Part shown: in pieces, positions 5,721-10,450 of the stretch
Numbering within the stretch: position 1 is the first letter of the stretch
How the letters are laid out: every line of letters starts with the position of its first letter
Source: Pseudomonadota bacterium
GTDB lineage: Bacteria; Pseudomonadota; Alphaproteobacteria; Acetobacterales; Acetobacteraceae
Assembly (NCBI GenBank): GCA_021845555.1
Contig: JAJZVS010000102.1
Location: 1 to 10,450, forward strand
Direction: 5' to 3'
DNA length: 10,450 nt
The notes under the pieces: generated by a model
The model's input: only the letters and a program-made list of their open reading frames with translations
The model's database searches: none
Told to the model about the DNA's origin: nothing
Position numbers and translations under genes: made by a program

Positions 5721-5764
5721 GCAGCATTAGCCCATGAGAAGCATTGGCCCATGAGCAGCACCGC
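5714..5764 (+). repeat. Triplicated 17-bp repeat forming three chained ATGA stop/start overlaps (phnG to phnH)
   Basis: Three units of period 17 start at 5714, 5731 and 5748: CCCATGAGCAGCATTAG, CCCATGAGAAGCATTGG and CCCATGAGCAGCACCGC. Each contains ATGA. The first ATGA (5717) joins the phnG stop to an ATG opening MSSISP-stop. That stop overlaps the ATG at 5734, which opens MRSIGP-stop, and its stop overlaps the phnH ATG at 5751. As 17 is not a multiple of three, each unit shifts frame, so ribosomes would have to terminate and restart at each junction. No Shine-Dalgarno lies close to the phnH start. It probably arose by slippage duplication of an ancestral single ATGA junction; the copies already differ at a few bases. 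Confidence 0.9.
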
Positions 5765-6347
5765 ACCGTCGCAGGATGGCCTCGCTCTGCCGGGCTTCGC
5801 CGCCCCGGTCGCGGACGCGCAGGCGTGTTTCCGCGCCGTGCTGGACGCGATGGCCCATCCCGGGCGGATCGTCGCCGCCGGGGCCGGGTTGCGTCCCCCT
5901 GCCCCGCTCGCGCCGGCCGCCGCGGCGGTGCTGCTCACCCTGGCGGATGCCGACACGCCGCTGTGGCTCGATCCCGCGCTCGCCGCCGCCGCGCCCTGGC
6001 TCGCCTTCCAGTGCGGCGCACCGGCGGCCGCACTTGCCGCGTCCGCGTTCGTCGTGACGACCGCGCTGCCGGCGCTGGAGGACATCGCGCGCGGCACCGA
6101 CGCGGTGCCGGAGGCGGGCGCGACGGTGATCCTGCAGATCGCCGCGCTCGGCACCGGCCCGGCGCTCCGCCTGTCCGGCCCCGGCCTCGCCGCGCCGGCG
6201 CTGCTGGCGGCCGAGGGTCTCCCCGCGGCGTTCCCGTCCTTCTGGGCGCGCAACCGCGCGTTGTTTCCACGCGGCATCGATCTGCTGCTCTGCGCCGGGA
6301 CGCGCCTTGCCGCGCTGCCCCGCAGCGTGACGTCGGTGGCGCCATGA
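5751..6347 (+). CDS. phnH: PhnH, C-P lyase core subunit
   Basis: PhnH is a small alpha/beta protein of the PhnGHIJ complex, structurally related to PLP-dependent transferases but without cofactor. The 198-aa length equals that of characterised PhnH (about 194). Seen in the sequence are the N-terminal VADAQACFRAVLDAMAHPG (20-38), LLTLADADTPLWL (61-73), PEAGATVILQ (120-129) and FPRGIDLLL (172-180), all matching the family. The start at 5751 gives MSSTAPSQDG. The upstream ATGs at 5717 and 5734 run into stops after six codons and cannot encode the protein. Translation is presumably coupled to phnG through the ATGA chain. The gene ends 13 bases before phnI. Confidence 0.94.
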   Translation: MSSTAPSQDGLALPGFAAPVADAQACFRAVLDAMAHPGRIVAAGAGLRPPAPLAPAAAAVLLTLADADTPLWLDPALAAAAPWLAFQCGAPAAALAASAFVVTTALPALEDIARGTDAVPEAGATVILQIAALGTGPALRLSGPGLAAPALLAAEGLPAAFPSFWARNRALFPRGIDLLLCAGTRLAALPRSVTSVAP

Positions 6348-6360
6348 GGGAGCACGGCTG

Positions 6361-7488
6361 ATGGCCTATGTCGCGGTGAAGGGCGGGGAGCGGGCGATCG
6401 AAGCGGCGCATGCCTGGCTCGCGGAATGCCGGCGCGGCGATCCGGCGGTGGCCGAACTCGGCCTGCCGCAGATCGCCGGGCAACTCGGCCGCGCGGTCGA
6501 CCGGGTGATGGCCGAAGGCTCGCTGTACGACCCCGAACTCGCCGCGCTGGCGATCAAGCAGGCGCAGGGGGATCTGGTGGAGGCGGCGTTCCTGCTGCGC
6601 GCCTATCGCACCACGCTGCCGCGCTTCGCCGCCTCGCTGCCGGTCCGCACCGAGCGGATGGCGCTCCGCCGGCGCATCTCGGCGATCTTCAAGGACCTGC
6701 CGGGCGGGCAGGTGCTCGGCCCGACCACCGATTACACCCATCGCCTGCTCGATTTCGCCCTCGCCGCCGAAGCCCCGCCGCCGCCACCGGCCGCCCGCGC
6801 CGAGGCGCCGGCGCCGGGTCGGGAACCAGTGCCGTCGGTGGCGCAACTCCTGCGCGCGGAGGGACTGTTGCAGTCGGAACCTGTCGCCGCCGCGCCCGAT
6901 CCCGGCGATCTGACCCGCGCGCCGCTCGCCTATCCGCCCGCGCGCGACCTGCGGCTGCAAGCGCTGGCGCGCGGCGACGAGGGGTTCCTGCTCGGCCTCG
7001 GCTATTCCACCCAGCGCGGCTACGGCGGCAGCCATCCGTTCGTCGGCGAGCTGCGCACCGGCGCGGTGAGCGTGGAGATCGTGCCGCCGGAACTCGGCTT
7101 CGCGGTCGATATCGGCGAGATCACGCTGACCGAATGCCAGATGGTGAACCAGTTCGCCGGCTCGAAGACGCAGCCGGCGCAGTTCACCTCCGGCTACGGC
7201 CTGGCGTTCGGCCACGCCGACCGCCGCGCGATGGCGATGGCGCTGGTCGATCGCGCGCTGCGCGCGGGCGAACTGGGCGAGGAGACCGGCGCGCCGGCGC
7301 AGGACGCCGAATTCGTGCTGTCGCACGCCGACAACGTGGAATCGACCGGCTTCGTCGAGCATCTGAAACTGCCGCACTACGTCGATTTCCAGAGCGAGAT
7401 CGAGAACGTCCGACGGCTGCGCGCCGCCCGGGCCGATGCGCCCGCGGTGGCGGCGGCGCCCGCGGCAGCGGCGGAGGCGGCCGAATGA
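6361..7488 (+). CDS. phnI: PhnI, C-P lyase core subunit (ATP nucleosidase / ribosyl transfer)
   Basis: PhnI, with G, H and L, replaces adenine of ATP with phosphonate to give ribose 1-phosphonate 5-triphosphate; alone it is a purine nucleosidase. The 375 aa exceed the 354 of E. coli PhnI mainly through an Ala-rich tail (about 354-375) that also carries the ribosome binding site for phnJ. The N-terminus MAYVAVKGGERAI is diagnostic. GYSTQRGYGGSHP (214-226) and the following FVGELRTG strand, and TLTECQMVNQF further on, match conserved parts of the family. GAGGGA (6346-6351), overlapping the phnH stop, gives a good ribosome site nine bases before ATG 6361. The gene overlaps phnJ by ATGA at 7485-7488. 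Confidence 0.95.
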   Translation: MAYVAVKGGERAIEAAHAWLAECRRGDPAVAELGLPQIAGQLGRAVDRVMAEGSLYDPELAALAIKQAQGDLVEAAFLLRAYRTTLPRFAASLPVRTERMALRRRISAIFKDLPGGQVLGPTTDYTHRLLDFALAAEAPPPPPAARAEAPAPGREPVPSVAQLLRAEGLLQSEPVAAAPDPGDLTRAPLAYPPARDLRLQALARGDEGFLLGLGYSTQRGYGGSHPFVGELRTGAVSVEIVPPELGFAVDIGEITLTECQMVNQFAGSKTQPAQFTSGYGLAFGHADRRAMAMALVDRALRAGELGEETGAPAQDAEFVLSHADNVESTGFVEHLKLPHYVDFQSEIENVRRLRAARADAPAVAAAPAAAAEAAE

Positions 7489-8342
7489 AAGGCTACAACT
7501 TCGCCTATCTGGACGAGCAGACGAAACGGATGATCCGCCGCGCGATCCTGAAGGCGGTGGCGATCCCCGGCCACCAGATCCCGTTCGGCGCGCGGGAAAT
7601 GCCGCTGCCCTACGGCTGGGGCACCGGCGGTATCCAGGTCACGGCGGCGATCCTCGGCGCCGACGACGTGCTGAAGGTGATCGACCAGGGCGCCGACGAC
7701 ACCACCAACGCGGTCTCCATCCGCCGCTTCTTCGCCGCCACCGCCGGCGTGCGGACCACCACGCGCACCGCCGAGGCGAGCGTGATCCAGACCCGCCACC
7801 GGATCCCGGAAACCCCGCTGACCGAAGCCCAGATCCTGGTCTATCAGGTGCCGCAGCCGGAGCCGCTCTATCGGCTGGAGCCCTCGCGGTCCGAAACGAC
7901 CCAGATGCACGCGCTGGCCGACTACGGCGCGATGCATGTAAAACTGTATGAGGACATCGCCCGCTGGGGCCAGGTGGCGATCAGCTACGACTATCCGGTG
8001 ATGGTGGCCGGGCGCTACCTGACCTCCCCGAGTCCGATCCCGGCGTTCGACAATCCCAAGCTCCACCGCATGCCGGCGCTGCAATTGTTCGGCGCGGGGC
8101 GGGAGAAACGGATCTACGCGATCCCGCCCTATACCGACGTGCGCTCGCTCGATTTCGACGACCATCCGTTCGCGCCGCCGCACGCGCGCGGCGCCTGCGC
8201 GCTGTGCGGCGCGACCGATGCGTATCTGGACGAGGTGGTGATCGACGATCGCGGCCGGCGCATGTTCGTCTGTTCCGATACCGACCACTGCGCCACCCGC
8301 CGCGACGCCGGGCACCTCGGTGCCGAGGGCGTGGCGCCATGA
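7485..8342 (+). CDS. phnJ: PhnJ, radical-SAM C-P lyase (catalytic subunit)
   Basis: PhnJ cleaves the C-P bond of ribose 1-phosphonate 5-phosphate, releasing the alkane (methane from methylphosphonate) and a cyclic ribose phosphate, using a [4Fe-4S] cluster and S-adenosylmethionine. The 285-aa product carries the non-canonical cluster motif Cys238-x2-Cys241-x21-Cys263, and Cys269 six residues later, corresponding to C241/C244/C266 and radical Cys272 of E. coli. Gly29 in AIPGHQ matches the proposed glycyl-radical Gly32. The opening GYNFAYLDEQTKRMIRRAI and the later GAGREKRIYAIPP are highly conserved. GGAGG (7473-7477) precedes ATG 7485, which overlaps the phnI stop. The frame stays open far upstream, but similarity clearly begins at this ATG. 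All catalytic residues are present, so the enzyme should be functional. Confidence 0.98.
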   Translation: MKGYNFAYLDEQTKRMIRRAILKAVAIPGHQIPFGAREMPLPYGWGTGGIQVTAAILGADDVLKVIDQGADDTTNAVSIRRFFAATAGVRTTTRTAEASVIQTRHRIPETPLTEAQILVYQVPQPEPLYRLEPSRSETTQMHALADYGAMHVKLYEDIARWGQVAISYDYPVMVAGRYLTSPSPIPAFDNPKLHRMPALQLFGAGREKRIYAIPPYTDVRSLDFDDHPFAPPHARGACALCGATDAYLDEVVIDDRGRRMFVCSDTDHCATRRDAGHLGAEGVAP

Positions 8343-9115
8343 CCGTCGACACGCTGCTGTCCGCCCGCGGCCTGAGGCTGTCGTTCGGCGCCATCCCGGC
8401 GCTGGCCGGGGTCGATGTCGATCTCTGGCCCGGCGAAATCCTGGCGGTGGTGGGCGAGTCCGGCTCCGGCAAGACCACGCTGCTGAACGTGCTGTGCGGG
8501 CGGCTGGCACCGGATGGGGGCGCGGTGTGGTATCGCGATCCGTCCGGACGGCTGGCCGATGTCCACGCGATGCCGGCCCCGACGCTGCGGCAGTTGCACC
8601 GTTCCGACTGGGGGTTCGTGCGCCAGGACCCACGCGAGAGCCTGCGCATGGGCGTCAGCGCCGGCGGCAACGTGGGCGAGCGGCTGATGGCGGCAGGCGC
8701 CCGGCACTACGGGCAGATCCGCGCCACCGCGACCGAATGGCTGATGCGGGTGGAGATCGACCCCGCCCGCATCGACGATCTGCCGCGCAGCTTCTCGGGC
8801 GGCATGCTGCAACGGTTGCAGATCGCGCGCACGCTCGCGACCCATCCGCGGCTGGTGTTCATGGACGAGCCGACCGGCGGGCTCGATGTCTCGGTGCAGG
8901 CGCGGCTGCTCGACCTGATCCGCGGGCTGGTGCGCGACCTGGGCATCGCCTCGGTGCTGGTGACGCACGATCTCGCGGTGGCGCGGCTGCTGGCGCAGCG
9001 GATCGCGGTGATGCAGCGCGGGCTGGTGGTGGAAACCGGCCTGACCGACCAGGTGCTGGACGATCCGCGGCACCCCTACACCCAGTTGCTGGTCAGTTCG
9101 GTGTTGCAGGCATGA
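8339..9115 (+). CDS. phnK: PhnK, ABC-type ATPase associated with the C-P lyase core
   Basis: PhnK is a soluble ABC protein that docks on the PhnGHIJ core (through PhnJ) and supports C-P lyase activity; it is not known to pair with a membrane permease. The 258-aa protein begins at ATG 8339, overlapping the phnJ stop by ATGA; upstream in-frame sequence only shadows phnJ. ABC motifs are complete: Walker A GESGSGKT (39-46), Q-loop RQDPRES near 95-101, signature SGGMLQR (153-159), Walker B LVFMDEP (172-178) with catalytic Glu177, D-loop GGLD (180-183) and switch His210 in VTHD. The C-terminus DDPRHPYTQLLVSSVL is like oligopeptide-transport ATPases, the nearest relatives, but context decides for PhnK. 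A small GGCAC-CTCG-GTGCC hairpin (8311-8324) lies just before the start. Unlike the other junctions, the next gene follows only after 271 bases. Confidence 0.95.
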   Translation: MTVDTLLSARGLRLSFGAIPALAGVDVDLWPGEILAVVGESGSGKTTLLNVLCGRLAPDGGAVWYRDPSGRLADVHAMPAPTLRQLHRSDWGFVRQDPRESLRMGVSAGGNVGERLMAAGARHYGQIRATATEWLMRVEIDPARIDDLPRSFSGGMLQRLQIARTLATHPRLVFMDEPTGGLDVSVQARLLDLIRGLVRDLGIASVLVTHDLAVARLLAQRIAVMQRGLVVETGLTDQVLDDPRHPYTQLLVSSVLQA

Positions 9116-9162
9116 GGGCGGATTTCCTTGCGCGCGGGGGCGGGATTGGAGTACCTGGGAAA

Positions 9163-9192
9163 CCGGAGGGCGGCTTACCGCCAACCCTCCGG
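9163..9192. repeat. Inverted repeat 1 in phnK-phnL gap
   Basis: CCGGAGGG (9163-9170) and CCCTCCGG (9185-9192) are perfect arms around 14 bases. The interior can alternatively pair GGCGG with CCGCC around CTTA. It would make a stable RNA hairpin 47 bases past the phnK stop. Confidence 0.75.
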
Positions 9193-9195
9193 CTC

Positions 9196-9252
9196 CCGGT
9201 GGGTCAGAGGCGGATCGCGATTGTCACCCGGATCCGCCTCGTCCCCCACCGG
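9196..9252. repeat. Inverted repeat 2 in phnK-phnL gap: long two-part hairpin
   Basis: Outer arms CCGGTGGG (9196-9203) and CCCACCGG (9245-9252) enclose inner arms GAGGCGGATC (9207-9216) and GATCCGCCTC (9231-9240). A small internal loop (TCA against GTCC) separates the two stems, and the apical loop has 14 bases. With 18 perfect base pairs this is the strongest dyad in the window and begins four bases after repeat 1. Confidence 0.85.
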
Positions 9253-9263
9253 ATCAGCAGCGA

Positions 9264-9279
9264 CATGCGCACTCGCATG
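9264..9279. repeat. Inverted repeat 3 in phnK-phnL gap
   Basis: CATGCG (9264-9269) and CGCATG (9274-9279) are perfect arms around CACT. It is short but falls in line with the neighbouring hairpins. Confidence 0.55.
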
Positions 9280-9306
9280 GCTCCTCTCCGATGGCGGCGA
9301 TGCCCT

Positions 9307-9333
9307 GGCGATCGGGCACCCTGCCCCATCGTC
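9307..9333. repeat. Inverted repeat 4 in phnK-phnL gap
   Basis: GGCGATCGGGCA (9307-9318) pairs with TGCCCCATCGTC (9322-9333) around a three-base loop, with one C-C mismatch and one G-U pair in RNA. It ends 53 bases before the phnL start. Confidence 0.6.
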
Positions 9334-9386
9334 CGGGGCCGCCGCAGCACCGATCCTGACCGGCAAACCCTGAACGAAGCCTTGCC

Positions 9387-10088
9387 ATGCCGCCGGTGAT
9401 GCTGCGCACCGAGGCGCTGACCAAGGGCTTCACCCTGCATCTGCAAGGCGGGCTGCATATTCCCGTACTCGGGGGGATCGCGCTCGCGGTGGCGGCGGGC
9501 GAATGCGTGGCGCTGGGCGGCCCGTCGGGCGCCGGAAAATCCACCCTGCTGCGCTGCCTCTATGGCACCTATCGCACCGAGGGCGGGCGCATCCTGGTCC
9601 GCCATCGCGGCGCCTTCCTCGATCTCGCCGCCGCCGATCCGCGCGCAATCCTGGCGGTGCGCGCGGAAACGCTGGGCTACGTCTCGCAATTCCTGCGCGT
9701 GGTGCCGCGCGTGCCGGCGGTGACCATCGTGGCCGAAGCGGCGATCGCCCGCGGCATGGCCGCCGAAGCAGCGCGGGAGCACGCGGCGGCATTGCTGCTC
9801 CGGCTCGGCGTCCCGTCGCGGCTGCATGGCCTGCCCCCGGCGACGTTCTCGGGCGGCGAGCAGCAGCGCGTGAATCTCGCCCGCGGCTTCATCGCCGACC
9901 ACCCGATCCTGCTGCTCGACGAGCCGACCGCTTCGCTCGATGCCGCGAACCGGGACGCCGTGCTGGGCCTGATCCGGGAAGCCAAGGCGCGCGGCGCCGC
10001 GATCGTGACGATCATGCACGATACCGCGGCGCGCGACGCCGTTGCCGACCGGTTGTTTCCCGTGCCCCCATTGCAGGACGCCGCATGA
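9387..10088 (+). CDS. phnL: PhnL, second ABC-type protein of the C-P lyase pathway
   Basis: PhnL is needed with PhnG, H and I for forming ribose 1-phosphonate 5-triphosphate, and binds the PhnK-bearing core as a second ABC protein. The 233 aa carry Walker A GPSGAGKS (45-52), the PhnL-typical segment GYVSQFLRVVPRVPA (97-111), signature SGGEQQRVNLARGF (155-168), Walker B ILLLDEPTASLD (174-185) and His211 in the switch region. Closeness to E. coli PhnL is high throughout. The start is uncertain: ATG 9387 and ATG 9399 (residue 5) are both possible, and neither has a strong ribosome binding site; the E. coli N-terminus aligns best with 9399. It follows a structured gap and overlaps phnM by ATGA (10085-10088), so phnL-phnM form a coupled pair. 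Confidence 0.95.
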   Translation: MPPVMLRTEALTKGFTLHLQGGLHIPVLGGIALAVAAGECVALGGPSGAGKSTLLRCLYGTYRTEGGRILVRHRGAFLDLAAADPRAILAVRAETLGYVSQFLRVVPRVPAVTIVAEAAIARGMAAEAAREHAAALLLRLGVPSRLHGLPPATFSGGEQQRVNLARGFIADHPILLLDEPTASLDAANRDAVLGLIREAKARGAAIVTIMHDTAARDAVADRLFPVPPLQDAA

Positions 10089-10450
10089 CCCAAGAGACGA
10101 TCTTCACCGACGCCGCGCTGGTGCTGCCGGACGCGGTGCTGCACGGCACGCTCGTGCTGCGCGACGGCCGGATCGCGGAGGTGCAGCCCGGCCGTTCCGC
10201 CGCGCCGGGCGCGATCGGGTGCGATGGCGATTTCCTGGTGCCGGGCGTGGTCGATCTGCACACCGACAATCTGGAACGCCAGGTGCAGCCGCGCACCAAC
10301 GCGCGCTGGCCGTCCCGCTCGGCGATGGTGGCGCACGACCAGCAATGCGCCGCCGCCGGCGTGACCACCGTGTTCGATGCGCTGTGCCTCGGCGATCTCG
10401 GCTTCGAAAAGGACCGGGTGCGCACCTTCCGCGAAGGCGTCGCCGATCTC
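10085..10450 (+). CDS. phnM: PhnM, alpha-D-ribose 1-phosphonate 5-triphosphate diphosphatase (3' end outside window)
   Basis: PhnM hydrolyses the triphosphate made by PhnGHIL to the 5-phosphate that PhnJ uses, releasing pyrophosphate. The visible 122 residues are the N-terminal third of a roughly 380-aa amidohydrolase. After a beta-sandwich segment (1-50) come VPGVVDLHTDNLERQVQPR (52-70) with HTDN (59-62) at the metal site, then RWPSRSAMVAHD (74-85) and AAGVTTVFDAL (90-100). These match canonical operon PhnM and differ from the PhnM-like protein at 3213-4355, which reads HGDAFERQ and lacks the RWPSRSA block. ATG 10085 overlaps the phnL stop. No defect is seen in the visible part. Confidence 0.95.
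   Translation, partial: MTQETIFTDAALVLPDAVLHGTLVLRDGRIAEVQPGRSAAPGAIGCDGDFLVPGVVDLHTDNLERQVQPRTNARWPSRSAMVAHDQQCAAAGVTTVFDALCLGDLGFEKDRVRTFREGVADL

Larger units (their letters stand above)
9116..9386 (+). other. Structured 271-base intercistronic region between phnK and phnL
   Basis: No convincing gene is seen here, although every other phn junction overlaps or is under 35 bases. The region holds four inverted repeats in a row, listed separately: 9163-9192, 9196-9252, 9264-9279 and 9307-9333. No clear promoter, T-tract terminator or known riboswitch pattern was found. Possible readings are an inserted palindromic (REP- or MITE-like) element, an RNA-processing or stability region that sets phnL-phnM levels apart from phnG-K, or a partial terminator. 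An 81-codon frame at 9128-9373 lacks gene-like features. Confidence 0.6.

Noticed and set aside
5717..5754. Two 6-codon frames (MSSISP, MRSIGP) as genuine peptide genes
   Set aside because: They are by-products of the repeat; their likely significance is in reinitiation, not in the peptides, so they are reported within the repeat entry.
5935..7377. Long minus-strand frame opposite phnH and phnI
   Set aside because: Arg/His/Ala-rich antisense shadow of two confidently identified C-P lyase genes.
6426..8342. Extended upstream start for phnJ
   Set aside because: The frame is open by chance through phnI. PhnJ similarity begins at ATG 7485, which has GGAGG upstream and an ATGA overlap.
9128..9373. 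81-codon plus-strand frame in the phnK-phnL gap
   Set aside because: No ribosome binding site, mixed codon use and no recognisable motif; most of it is the inverted-repeat DNA.

Overview
The window is very GC-rich, with third codon positions almost all G or C, and is densely packed. The AspRS type, the FNR/FixK-type box, and the phn gene order and protein sequences all point to an alphaproteobacterium. Acetobacteraceae/Rhodospirillales is my best guess from general resemblance; no rRNA or other lineage marker is present.

Left part (1-2510). The N-terminus of a minus-strand protein, probably an APH-like phosphotransferase, runs off the left edge. It diverges from a 98-aa plus-strand protein of unknown function. 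A perfect FNR/FixK-type palindrome lies between the two. The housekeeping gene aspS (aspartyl-tRNA synthetase) follows with its own promoter-like sequence and ends at a strong hairpin.

Middle part, minus strand (2516-5133). Reading right to left these are phnF (GntR/HutC-type repressor), a PhnM-like amidohydrolase, and two small lipoproteins. The lipoproteins share a C-terminal block and an upstream DNA block, so they look like an old tandem duplication.

Right part, plus strand (5235-10450). This is the carbon-phosphorus lyase operon phnG-H-I-J-K-L-M. PhnG, H, I and J form the core that couples phosphonate to ribose via ATP and breaks the C-P bond. PhnK docks on that core, PhnL is the second ABC protein, and PhnM removes pyrophosphate from the ribosyl-phosphonate triphosphate. 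phnF and phnG diverge across a short region holding the palindrome TGTCTAGACA, the likely PhnF operator, which overlaps a candidate phnG promoter. Transport genes (phnCDE) and phnN/phnP are not in the window; phnM is cut by the right edge.

Most distinctive points: (i) a 17-bp triplicated repeat at the phnG/phnH junction that creates a chain of three ATGA stop/start overlaps through two 6-codon minicistrons; (ii) a 271-nt gap with four hairpins between phnK and phnL inside an otherwise tight operon; (iii) two different PhnM-type proteins in one locus; (iv) the tandem lipoproteins with duplicated upstream blocks; (v) the FNR/FixK-type box in front of the unknown 98-aa gene.
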